Part shown: piece after piece, positions 56,067 through 64,000 of the stretch
Position numbering within the stretch: the stretch's first letter is position 1
Layout of the letters: the number at the start of each line of letters is the position of its first letter
Assembly (NCBI GenBank): GCA_963739175.1
Contig: CAVTZH010000001.1
Span: 1,426,001 to 1,490,000, forward strand
Source: VAZQ01 sp963739175
GTDB lineage: Bacteria > Pseudomonadota > Alphaproteobacteria > Rhizobiales > Xanthobacteraceae
Length of the DNA: 64,000 nt
Direction of reading: 5' to 3'
Program-made: the position numbers and the translations under genes
The notes under the pieces: model-generated
What the model saw: the letters and a program-made list of their open reading frames with translations, nothing else
Databases searched by the model: none
Told to the model about the DNA's origin: nothing

Positions 56067-57814
56067 CTGGATCCATCCACGTCGATCGGCTGTGGCTGCA
56101 ATAGCTTCAGCTTGCCGTCGGCTCCAACCGCGATCGTGTGGATGTAGAAGCGGGTGGGGGCGTCGTCCGTTCCACCCATGACCGCCGAAGGCGCGGACAG
56201 GATCGGAAACGCGCCGCATCGTCCGAACCAGTCGAAGTGCCGATGGCCGTGCATGACGACGATCTTGTCGGCAAATCGCTGCAGCCGGCGGACGAACCAC
56301 TGTCCGTTGATCAGCGCCGTGCCGATGCGCTCGGACAGCGCCACGCCGGCCCGCGGGTACTCCATGACGTGGTGATGGATGCACACGATCCAGCAAGCGC
56401 GCGGATATTGCGCAAAGACGGTTTCGACCGCCGAAAACTGGTCGGCTGAGACCATGCCGAGTGCATTGGTGAAAGAGAAATGCGAGTCGGCATTCGAGTT
56501 CAGCAGCACGATACCGATTCCGCCGTCCCGCTCCGGCGGCAGCACCATCGGGAATGCATTCGCCCAAAGCTCGTCGAGCTCATAAAAACCTCGCGGCTTC
56601 CCGGTATCGGCGAACGTCGCCATTCCCGCGACATAAGGATCGAGCGCGCGCTCCAGCGTCTCGTCCAACCGTTTGCTGCGCCGGTTGAGGACGCGAACGC
56701 GGGAGCCTTGAATCGCATTGAGCGCGGACAGGATGCGCAATTTGCGCAACTTCTTGTTCGGGCTCGTCGGCAGGTCGAATTGCGCCGGATTCGCGCGATT
56801 GACGATGTTGATGTCGTGATTGCCGGGGATCAAAAACATCCGCTGCGCAACGCGCGGGAACTGCGAAACCGCATCGAAGAACTCGGCCCATTCGGTCGCA
56901 AGCCCGGCATCGGTGATGTCGCCGGTCACCAGGATGGCATGCAGCGGCTGCTCGGCCTGGATGTCGTCCAGCCGCTTCAGGACTTTGATCAGCCGCTCGT
57001 TGCCGCGGGGACCCGACCGGCCGCACTCGATGCGAAATCCATATTTCTCGCCGACGACGTGAATGTCGGACAGATGGGCGACGCGCCAAATCTGTTCGTC
57101 ACGCGCCGGCTCGCCGTCGGCCGGTGCCGCGAAGCCATCGAAATCGCCCGTTGCGGGCATCGTCGCGTCGGCGATCGACCAGACAAGAACCGCCACCGCC
57201 ACATAGGCGGCAACAATGCCGATGCTGTTGGCAAGCGCCGCGGTCACCAGCGCGACCGGGTCCTTGAGAGCGGAGAATTCCACCACAAAACGGACATGCG
57301 GCCAGACCAGCAGCAGCACGCCAATCGAGACGAGGCAGATGATCAGGCCGGACAAGATCGCGGTGATGGCGCGCCACTTGGCCCGCCGTGCCATCGTCAC
57401 GTCCGGTGGCAGCACCCGCTCGGCGATCTGGCTCAGCACCTCGCGGCACAGCGCATAGGCCGGTTGCACGGCCAGCGAGTTCAGCGCCCAGAAGCTGCGC
57501 TCCGCCAGCCGGAACAGCCGGCGAAACCCCAGCAGCGCCGTCGCGGCAAGGCCAATCAGCAGCAACAGCGGCACGAGGCCGTAGGAGAGGTCGACCAGCG
57601 TCAGCGTCGTGGCGTTGATCCAGATCGACGCAAAGATCGGCATTGCGCCGAGCAACAGCGCGGGCAGGCCAAGCAGCACAAACCAGGCGACGATCAGCTT
57701 CGGCAGGCTGATCTCGGCGAGCATGCTTCCGGCGATCGACCAGAGCGATCGGGATTGGGAGCTCGAGGCGTCGCTTTCAATGTCGCCCTTGCGAGGATCG
57801 ATCAGCGGCCGCAT
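56063..57814 (-). CDS. membrane metallophosphoesterase
   Basis: 583 residues. Several membrane segments in the N-terminal half (about 35-60, 70-92, 140-165, 190-215), then a calcineurin-like phosphoesterase domain with HLSDIHVVG, VTGDITDAG, GNHDINIV, CIHHHVMEY and GHRHFDWFG, all the metal-binding motifs. Possibly a lipid or nucleotide phosphodiesterase with the active site on the cytoplasmic side. Start at MRPLIDPRKGD; a longer frame extends to 57934. Confidence 0.85.
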   Translation of the reverse strand: MRPLIDPRKGDIESDASSSQSRSLWSIAGSMLAEISLPKLIVAWFVLLGLPALLLGAMPIFASIWINATTLTLVDLSYGLVPLLLLIGLAATALLGFRRLFRLAERSFWALNSLAVQPAYALCREVLSQIAERVLPPDVTMARRAKWRAITAILSGLIICLVSIGVLLLVWPHVRFVVEFSALKDPVALVTAALANSIGIVAAYVAVAVLVWSIADATMPATGDFDGFAAPADGEPARDEQIWRVAHLSDIHVVGEKYGFRIECGRSGPRGNERLIKVLKRLDDIQAEQPLHAILVTGDITDAGLATEWAEFFDAVSQFPRVAQRMFLIPGNHDINIVNRANPAQFDLPTSPNKKLRKLRILSALNAIQGSRVRVLNRRSKRLDETLERALDPYVAGMATFADTGKPRGFYELDELWANAFPMVLPPERDGGIGIVLLNSNADSHFSFTNALGMVSADQFSAVETVFAQYPRACWIVCIHHHVMEYPRAGVALSERIGTALINGQWFVRRLQRFADKIVVMHGHRHFDWFGRCGAFPILSAPSAVMGGTDDAPTRFYIHTIAVGADGKLKLLQPQPIDVDGSS

Positions 57815-58213
57815 GCGTGATGTCCTCAACGCACGGTCAGGCGCTGAAAGTCTGCTCCTGACGTGCAGCCGATGAATCTGCCACACGAGCCCAAGCCGAA
57901 CAACGTCATGCCGCACGGACGCAAGTTGTCTCAAATGCCGGCCACGCTGGCGACAGCAGTGACGAGGCCGATCTGGCCTGACACGATGGCATCGGAGACG
58001 ATCAGCGGATCACGCCAGCGCGCGGTCATCACGACCGCAGCACGTCGCCGGTGCGCTTGAAGCAAGCGAAACGCCCCGGCAAGGTGCTCGGCGGCCTGGA
58101 GGCTCGCTTTACCCAGGGGCCATGCAAAGGCGTGTCATGCTTGCTTCGTCTTGCCATTTTTTTGATCTCTTAGTGACCGCCACGCGCCTCATGCCAATTG
58201 GGGGAGCAGCGCC
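57815..58213. other. intergenic region with a short copy of the pheT 3' end
   Basis: About 399 bases between divergent genes without a recognised frame. Bases 58035-58058 match the 3' end of pheT (58716-58739) in 23 of 24 positions, and read on the minus strand as KRTGDVLRS then a stop, mimicking the PheT C-terminus. No other element is visible. Confidence 0.55.
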
Positions 58214-58687
58214 GTGCCGTTGATCTTTGCCTTCCTCGTCCTGGTTTTGGCACTCATCGTCTATTTCCACTTCTTCTATAACCGCATCCCGCGCCTGCCG
58301 CGCGCCAGCCAAGACTGGGGATCGGCCGGCAGCAACGACCCGCGCCTGGCCTTGGCTGCCATGATGTATGCGGTGGCGACCGAGGATGGCCCGCTGACCC
58401 CTGTGCAGGAGCAACGCATCCTTTCACAGCTTACCGCCAGGGTCGGGCTCGGCCCTGACCTCGCCCAGACATGCCTCGCGGGCGGCAAGCGCCTGGCCAG
58501 AGGCGTTCACGGCGACCTCAATTCACGCCTGCATCAGCTCGTCGCGCCGATCGAAGCCCAATGCAGCCTGGAGGAAAAGCGCGACGTCGTCGACATGCTG
58601 CACCTGATCGCCGGGCCGAATGCTCAGCGCATGGGGTCGGTGCGCGAAGGCCTCGGCCGCCTCTCTTCATCGCTGTTGCGTGGCTAG
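58214..58687 (+). CDS. membrane-anchored protein with TerB-like helical domain
   Basis: 157 residues from GTG. An N-terminal membrane anchor (PLIFAFLVLVLALIVYFHFF) precedes a helical domain with LALAAMMYAVATEDGPLTPV, QEQRILSQLTARVGL and SLEEKRDVVDMLHLIAGPN, which resembles TerB-like (tellurite-resistance-type) helical bundles. Function unknown. It lies between a partial pheT-end copy and pheT itself. Confidence 0.65.
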   Translation: MPLIFAFLVLVLALIVYFHFFYNRIPRLPRASQDWGSAGSNDPRLALAAMMYAVATEDGPLTPVQEQRILSQLTARVGLGPDLAQTCLAGGKRLARGVHGDLNSRLHQLVAPIEAQCSLEEKRDVVDMLHLIAGPNAQRMGSVREGLGRLSSSLLRG

Positions 58688-58709
58688 CTCGGCAACCGTG
58701 TGGGCGCAA

Positions 58710-61125
58710 TCACGCCCGCAGCACGCCGCCGGTGCGCTTCGTCACTTCGGCGACGATCTTGGCGCCAAGCGCGTCGATCTCCGCGTCGGTCATGGTCTTT
58801 TCACGCGGCTGGATCGTGACGGCGATCGCAAGCGACTTCTTGCCGGGATCGATGCCCTTGCCTTCGTAGACGTCGAACACGGTGACGCCGGTGATCAGCG
58901 CGCGGTCGGCGCTCTGCGCGGCGCGCACGAGGTCGGCGGCCTTCACGGCGCGGTCGACCATGAACGCGAAGTCGCGCGACACCGGCTGGAACGGGGAGAG
59001 CTCCAGCACCGGCTTGGCGCGCGTCGGCTTCGCCTTCGGCTCCGGAATTTTTTCGAGGATCGCCTCGAATGCCATCAGCGGGCCTTCGGCGTCGAGCGCT
59101 TCCAGCACGCGCGGATGCACCTCGCCGAAGTGGCCGATCACGTTCTGCGGGCCGATCTGGATCGTCCCGGAGCGGCCGGGATGGAACCACGCCGGCCCAC
59201 CCGGCACGATCTGCAGCGCCTGCGCCGGCGCGCCGGCGGCGGTCAGCAGCGCCAGCACGTCGCCCTTCACGTCGAACGCATCAGCCTCGCCTGAGCCTTG
59301 CCAATGCCGCCCGATGCCGGAGGCCTTGGCGAGCGCGCGCCGCACGCCTGACGCAGCCATGAATTGATCCTCCGGCCGGTCGCCGCGGAAGATCTGGCCC
59401 ACCTCAAACAGCGCGACATCCGGGAAGCCGCGGTCGGCGTTCTTCTGCGCGCCGGCGATCAGGCCGGGCAGCAGGCTCGGCCGCATGTCGGAGAGATCGG
59501 CCGCGATCGGGTTGGCGATCGCGAGCTCGGCCTTGCCGCCGCCGAACAGCTCCGCCTGCGGCTTGGCGATGAACGACCAGGTCACCGCCTCGACCATGCC
59601 GCGCGCGGCGAGCGCGCGCTTGGCCTTGCGGGTGCGCACCTGCAGCGGAGTAAGGATCGGCTTGCGCGCATGGGGGCCGCGATCGAACGGCGTCGACGGC
59701 ACGCGATCGACGCCGACGATGCGCATGACCTCTTCGACGATGTCGGCCTTGCCGTGCACGTCCGGCCGCCAGGACGGCGCCGCGATCTTCACGGCCTTGT
59801 CCTGCCCGGCGACCATGAAGCCGAGCCGGTTGAGCACGCCGCGCACTTCCGGGAACGGCACGTCGAGGCCGCCGAGGCGCTTCAATTCCGAAAGCGGGAA
59901 ATCGATCACCAGCTCCGGCACCTGCGGATCGCCGGCGACCGTGATCTCCGACGCCGTGCCGCCGCAGAGGTCGAGCACCATCTGCGTCGCAAGCTCGAGC
60001 CCCGGCACCAGGAACGCCGGATCGACGCCGCGCTCGAAACGGTAGCGCGCGTCGGAATTGATGCCGAGCTTGCGGCCGGTCTGCGCGATGTTGAGCGGCT
60101 CCCACAGCGCCGACTTCGATCAGCACGTCGGTGGTGTTCTCGTCGCAGCCCGACGCCTCGCCGCCCATGATGCCGGCGAGCAATTCCGGACCGGCCTCGT
60201 CGGCGATCACGCACATGGTGTCGTCGAGGGTGTAGGTCTTGCCGTCGAGCGCCAGCAACTGCTCGCCCGGCTTGGCGCGCCGCACCACGAGATTGCCCTT
60301 CACCTTGGCGGCGTCGAACACGTGCAGCGGCCGGCCGCGGTCGTAGGTGATGAAGTTGGTGATGTCGACCAGCGCATTGATGGGCCGCAGCCCGATCGCG
60401 GTGAGGCGCTTCTGCAGCCAGGCCGGCGACGGGCCGTTCTTCACGCCGCGCACCAGCCGCAGCGCAAAGCCGCGGCAGAGCGAGGGCGTGGTGCCGAAGT
60501 CGAGCTTGACCGCGCGCGGGCAGGCGCCGGTGCCTTTCACCGGCTTGACCGTCTTGTCGATGAACTTGCCCATGTCGGCGGCGGCGAGGTCGCGCGCGAC
60601 GCCGTGCACGCCGGTGCAGTCCGGCCGGTTGGGCGTCAGCTTGATCTCGATCACCGGATCGTCGAGCCCGGCCCATTTGGCATAGACCTCGCCGAGCGGC
60701 GCGTCGGCGGGCAGTTCGATGATGCCTTCGTGGTCCTCGGAGAGCTGCATCTCCATCTCGGAGACCAGCATGCCGTGGCTCTCGACGCCGCGGATTTTTC
60801 CGACGCTGAGCGTGATGTCCTTGCCGGGGATGTAGGCGCCGGGCGGCACGAACACGCCCATCATGCCGCTCTTGGCATTGGGCGCGCCGCACACGACCTG
60901 CACCGGATCGCCCTTGCCGGTATCGACCATGCACACCCGCAGGCGGTCGGCGTTGGGATGCTGCTTCGCTTCGATCACGCGCGCGATGGTGAAGGGCGCG
61001 AGCAGCGTCGCCTTGTCTTCGAGGTTTTCGACCTCGAGCCCGATCATGGTGAGCTTGTCCGCGATCGCCTTGACCGGCGCGTCGGTGTCGAGATGCTCCT
61101 TGAGCCAGGAGAAGGTGAATTTCAT
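58710..61125 (-). CDS. pheT: phenylalanyl-tRNA synthetase beta subunit, one frameshift
   Basis: About 804 residues. N-terminal tRNA-binding OB domain (FTIARVIEAKQHPNADRLRV), EMEMQLSEDHEGIIELP, the B3/B4 region with IKLTPNRPDCTGVHGVARDL, and the C-terminal ferredoxin-like anticodon domain (VSRDFAFMVDRAVKAADL). The frame breaks near 60114; removing one base restores VLIESALWEPLNIAQTGRKL. Essential gene, so a sequence error is the best reading. Starts in overlap with the GrpB-like gene. Confidence 0.94.
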
Positions 61126-61652
61126 GGCCCGGTCTCCCGCCCGGTCGAACCGGCGGCCAAAACCCCGTCGATGAAGGCGTCCTTGGCGGCGCGATAGGCT
61201 TCCATGTCGCGGCCTTCCCATTGCCGCTTGAGCGCGTTGTAGTCCTCCCGGAGCGAAGGCGAAGCGCGCATGCGCTCCCAGAAAACGTGAAACTGGTCGT
61301 AGGTCGAGCCACGCACCACGAGCTGAACTCCGACCGGCAGCCGCCGGCCCTCGACCGCGTAGCTGGCGAAGCTATCGTCACGCACCGACCCGAGGTTCTT
61401 GCTGCAGCTGGCATCGAGAGCGTCGCGCGCGGCGGGAAAGTCGCCCCCGTCTATCCGGACAACGAGGTCGAGGTCGCCCTTGGTGAGACAATCCGGGATA
61501 GATGTGGCTCCGATGTGCAAAATCTCGGCGGATACCGGCAGCCGGCGGCGCAGTTGTTCGGTGATCGCTTCGGCTTCCCGGTTGGCCATCTCGGCCAGTG
61601 CCGGCGAGGACGTGAAGCGCACCCGTACGGTTTCGAGGTCGGCGGCGGCCAT
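61122..61652 (-). CDS. GrpB / UPF0157 nucleotidyltransferase-like protein inside the phe operon
   Basis: 176 residues. ILHIGATSIPDCLTKGDLDL is the GrpB-family motif, with the DLD pair as a nucleotidyltransferase-like metal site. DNA-polymerase-beta-like fold; biological role unknown. Its start overlaps the pheS stop (TGATG) and its stop overlaps the pheT start (ATGA), so it is translationally coupled between the two subunits. Confidence 0.85.
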   Translation of the reverse strand: MAAADLETVRVRFTSSPALAEMANREAEAITEQLRRRLPVSAEILHIGATSIPDCLTKGDLDLVVRIDGGDFPAARDALDASCSKNLGSVRDDSFASYAVEGRRLPVGVQLVVRGSTYDQFHVFWERMRASPSLREDYNALKRQWEGRDMEAYRAAKDAFIDGVLAAGSTGRETGP

Positions 61653-62731
61653 CAGCTCAGGCCTCCGGCCAGGGTCGGCAGGTCGAGCGGACGGAAGCCG
61701 TAATGCGAGAGCCAGCGCACGTCGGCGGCGAAGAAGTCGCGCAGGTCCGGCATGCCGTATTTGAGCATGGCGATGCGGTCGATCCCCATGCCCCAGGCGA
61801 AGCCCTGGTACTCCTCGGGATCGAGGCCGCAATTGCGCAACACATTGGGATGCACCATCCCGCAGCCGAGGATCTCCATCCAGTCGTTGCCCTCGCCGAA
61901 ACGCACCTCGTTCTTGTCGATCCGGCACTGGATGTCGACCTCGAGTGACGGCTCGGTGAACGGGAAGTATGACGGCCGGAACCGCATCTTCACCTGATCG
62001 ACCTCGAAGAACGCCTTCATGGATTCTTCGAGGATCCATTTCAGGTGGCCGAGATGCGAGCCCTTGTCGATCACCAGGCCCTCGACCTGGTGGAACATCG
62101 GCGTGTGGGTCTGGTCGCTGTCGATGCGGTAGACGCGGCCGGGGGTGATCACCCGGATCGGCGGCTTCTGCGCCAACATGGTGCGGATCTGCACCGGCGA
62201 CGTGTGGGTGCGCAGCAAGAGCCGCGAGCCGTCCGGCTTCGGATTGAAAAAGAAGCTGTCTTGCATCTGGCGGGCCGGATGGCCCTCGGGGATGTTGAGC
62301 TTGGTGAAGTTGAGATCGTCGGTCTCGATGTCGGGACCTTCGGCGACCTTGAAGCCCATGTCGGCGAAGATCGCGGTCAGCTCGTCGATCACCTGGCTGA
62401 TCGGATGGATGCGGCCCTGCTCGGTGGGCGGCTCGCGCACCGGCAGCGTGACGTCGACGGTCTCGGTGTTGAGGCGAGCGTCGAGCGCGGCGTTCTTGAG
62501 TGCGTCGCGGCGCGCGGTCAGCGCCTCCGTCACCTTGTCCTTGAGGCCGTTGATGAGCGGACCCTGCGTGCGGCGCTCGTCCGGCGTCATCGTGCCGAGC
62601 GTTTTCAGCAGCGCCGTGATCGTGCCGTTGCGGCCGAGCGCGGCGACGCGCACGGCTTCCAGCGCCGCCTCGTCGGCTGCCGCCGAAACGTCGGCGAGGA
62701 TTTGCGGTTCGAGCTTTCCGATGTCGGACAT
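61652..62731 (-). CDS. pheS: phenylalanyl-tRNA synthetase alpha subunit
   Basis: 359 residues from MSDIGKLEPQILADV. Class II motifs are visible: HPISQVIDELTAIFADMGF, motif 2 around LLLRTHTSPVQIRTML, TPMFHQVEGLVIDKGSHLG, and motif 3 GFAWGMGIDRIAMLKYGMPD. Forms the catalytic subunit with PheT. Longer frame reaches 62788 but the family start is at 62731. Confidence 0.97.
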   Translation of the reverse strand: MSDIGKLEPQILADVSAAADEAALEAVRVAALGRNGTITALLKTLGTMTPDERRTQGPLINGLKDKVTEALTARRDALKNAALDARLNTETVDVTLPVREPPTEQGRIHPISQVIDELTAIFADMGFKVAEGPDIETDDLNFTKLNIPEGHPARQMQDSFFFNPKPDGSRLLLRTHTSPVQIRTMLAQKPPIRVITPGRVYRIDSDQTHTPMFHQVEGLVIDKGSHLGHLKWILEESMKAFFEVDQVKMRFRPSYFPFTEPSLEVDIQCRIDKNEVRFGEGNDWMEILGCGMVHPNVLRNCGLDPEEYQGFAWGMGIDRIAMLKYGMPDLRDFFAADVRWLSHYGFRPLDLPTLAGGLS

Positions 62732-62760
62732 GGCACGGCTCTTGGCGAGGTTTCCGTAGC

Positions 62761-62790
62761 CGTCACGGCCCGGCCTAATGCCGGGCATGA
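62761..62790. repeat. short REP hairpin between pheS and rplT
   Basis: GTCACGGCCCGGCCTAATGC with CCGGGCATGAC forms a strong hairpin. Same type as the arm at 43751-43774. Its position before pheS could modulate expression downstream of the ribosomal genes. Confidence 0.6.
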
Positions 62791-62822
62791 CGCGGAGAGG
62801 CCTGACGCTACGTCAGAAGAGC

Positions 62823-63195
62823 TTACGCCGTCGCCGGCGCCGGCAACGATGCCTTCGCCTTCTCGACGATCGCCTGGAATGCTGCCGGCTCGGTGATGGC
62901 GAGGTCGGACAGCACCTTGCGATCGACCATCAGGCCGGACTTGTTCAGGCCGTCGATAAATCGGCTGTAGGTGAGGCCGAACGGACGCACGGCGGCGTTC
63001 AGGCGCTGGATCCACAAGCGCGCGGAAGGTGCGCTTGCGGCGCTTGCGGTCGCGATAGGCGTACTGGTTCGCCTTCTCAACCGCCTGCTTGGCGACACGG
63101 ATCGTGTTCTTGCGCCGGCCGTAAAAGCCCTTGGCGGCCTTGAAGACTTTCTTGTGCTTAGCGTGCGAGGTGACGCCACGTTTGACGCGGGCCAT
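62823..63195 (-). CDS. rplT: ribosomal protein L20, one frameshift
   Basis: About 118 residues. MARVKRGVTSHAKHKKVFKA, KGFYGRRKNTIRVAKQAVEK, AYRDRKRRKRTFRAL, then in the next frame WIQRLNAAVRPFGLTYSRF and GLNKSGLMVDRKVLSDLAI complete L20. The break is an extra base at 63015-63016 (CTTG for CTG). Essential gene, so treated as a sequence error. A good AAGGAG precedes the ATG. Confidence 0.95.
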
Positions 63196-63238
63196 GACAG
63201 ATCTCCTTCAGAAATGCGCGGGGTCGCTGCGAGGGCTT

Positions 63239-63439
63239 TTAGCCGTTCGGCAGCCAGTATTTCTTGATGTTATCGCCGTCCGACTTGAACAGCGTGTTGG
63301 TGCCGCGCAGCTGGCGGATCTGCTTCTTGGTCCGCTTGATCATGCCGTGGCGCTTGCCGGCCTGGGTGTAAAGCACTTTGCCGGTGCCGGTGATCTTGAA
63401 GCGCTTTTTAGCGCCCGATTTGGTCTTGATCTTGGGCAT
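63239..63439 (-). CDS. rpmI: ribosomal protein L35
   Basis: 66 residues, the usual size. MPKIKTKSGAKKRFKITGTG, then KHGMIKRTKKQIRQLRGTN and the terminal IKKYWLPNG match L35. AAAGGAG precedes the ATG. First gene of the rpmI-rplT-pheS-pheT operon; infC is not upstream here. Confidence 0.98.
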   Translation of the reverse strand: MPKIKTKSGAKKRFKITGTGKVLYTQAGKRHGMIKRTKKQIRQLRGTNTLFKSDGDNIKKYWLPNG

Positions 63440-63886
63440 TTGGCTCTCCTTTCCGGACGCAAACGGCAGGCCTCACGGCATGCCGCGCCGGTTGATTGCT
63501 CGAAATGAGCGTGCTGATTGAGCACTTCGCCGCCGCCACGGCAGCCCTTAATGGCCGGGCGACGGGAGGGCGGCGTTATGCCAGATGCGCCAGGGGTTCG
63601 CAACCACGGGACCGCCCGGGTCCGGCCGCCCGAGAGCCGGAATCGGGCCTAGAACTTGAAATTGCAGGTTTTGGCGGTCTCCGGGGAGAGGCGTCGTCGC
63701 CGCTGAGCCCTTCATGAACGCCCGCAGGAACTGCAGCAGCGGCTCCAGTTCGTCCTCGTTGAACTCCTCTCCAGGATCGGCGCGACGCAGGTGCACGGCG
63801 TCCCGGGCGGCATGTACTTCTTGCAGGGTTTTTGGGCCGATGGTTCTATCGTGGAGCCGGGCTTTGAACGAACGGAGAGAATGGGA
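63440..63886. other. intergenic region before the last gene
   Basis: About 447 bases between the rpmI start and the final plus-strand gene. It must hold the rpmI operon promoter and that of the exported protein. Several GC-rich dyads are visible near 63600-63640. I cannot support a gene, though one minus-strand frame looks superficially protein-like. Confidence 0.45.
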
Positions 63887-64000
63887 ATGAACTGGCGTCG
63901 CATGTTCGGTCTGTCCGCCGCGGCGGCCGTGGGCATGGCACTGTCGCCGCAAGGCGCGGTCGCGCAGAAATCGCTCAAGGAGCAGATCATCGGGAGCTGG
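63887..64000 (+). CDS. exported protein, 3' end outside window (lipocalin-like start)
   Basis: 38 residues visible from MNWRRMFGLSAAAAVGMALS, a signal peptide ending GAVAQ. The mature start KSLKEQIIGSW resembles lipocalin-like domain proteins, which begin with a similar KSLK-x-QL-GTW segment. GGAGAG precedes the ATG; an in-frame ATG two codons earlier is also possible. Confidence 0.6.
   Translation, partial: MNWRRMFGLSAAAAVGMALSPQGAVAQKSLKEQIIGSW

Noticed and set aside
57863..58060. Small plus-strand frame in the gap before the TerB-like gene
   Set aside because: No ribosome site, unlikely composition and overlap with the copied pheT end.
58710..63195. pheT and rplT as true pseudogenes
   Set aside because: Both are essential, single copy in the visible region, and repaired by one base each; the same error type recurs through the window.
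63548..63952. Minus-strand frame near the right edge containing a GEEFNEDELEPLLQFLRAF stretch
   Set aside because: Protein-like in one stretch only, overlaps the start of a well-formed exported gene, no start or ribosome site, and no known domain.

Overview
The window is a GC-rich chromosomal segment from an alphaproteobacterium of the order Hyphomicrobiales (Rhizobiales), most like the Bradyrhizobium / Rhodoplanes / Pseudolabrys side. The reasons are gene order (hslV-his cluster-coaA; gshB-yraN-rsmI; hemW-rdgB-rph; hrcA-grpE-dnaK-dnaJ; rpmI-rplT-pheS-pheT), an RpoH-type dnaK promoter of the alphaproteobacterial kind, several Bug-type tricarboxylate-binding proteins, and intergenic palindromes typical of these genomes. 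Assignment below order level is inference.

Layout. 1-9.9 kb: the end of hslV, then histidine biosynthesis (hisB, hisH, hisA, hisF, later hisE) and coaA. Small membrane-protein genes sit inside the his run. A LysR / Bug / methyltransferase / isomerase block separates hisF from hisE. 9.9-13.7 kb: a membrane protein, a hybrid sensor kinase and a coiled-coil membrane protein. 13.7-17.6 kb: comM split by a 2,247-bp mobile element. 17.6-27 kb: housekeeping genes on the minus strand (exported amidase-like protein, gshB, Bug protein, yraN, rsmI, hemW, rdgB, rph), with an LpoA-like lipoprotein and a zeta-toxin-like pair between them. 27-39 kb: a transporter, a small catabolic cluster, hrcA, another Bug protein, grpE, a MetE-like enzyme, alkB and two exported proteins of unknown function. 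39.3-46.3 kb: dnaK and dnaJ, a methyltransferase, an FMN reductase, pyrF and dapB. 46.3-58.7 kb: gpmI, an Ada-like protein, nth, a flavin amine oxidase, a membrane phosphoesterase and several hypotheticals. 58.7-63.4 kb: the rpmI-rplT-pheS-grpB-like-pheT operon on the minus strand. The window ends inside an exported protein.

The most unusual object is the element in comM. The gene is cut after codon 34. Its two pieces flank DNA with AT-rich ends that carries (a) a serine recombinase starting next to one end and lacking its C-terminal part, and (b) a two-gene operon for a protein of unknown function and a short RFC / T4-gp44-like clamp-loader ATPase. Joining the two junctions restores the comM reading frame exactly. 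The reciprocal joint gives a candidate attP with imperfect inverted arms placed symmetrically (18 bases each) around a 3-base core.

Ten otherwise ordinary genes, including the essential pheT, rplT and grpE, each show one single-base frameshift, nearly all extra bases. These look like residual sequencing or assembly errors, and I annotate those genes as full-length with a frameshift. The comM split is a different kind of event and is not explained this way.
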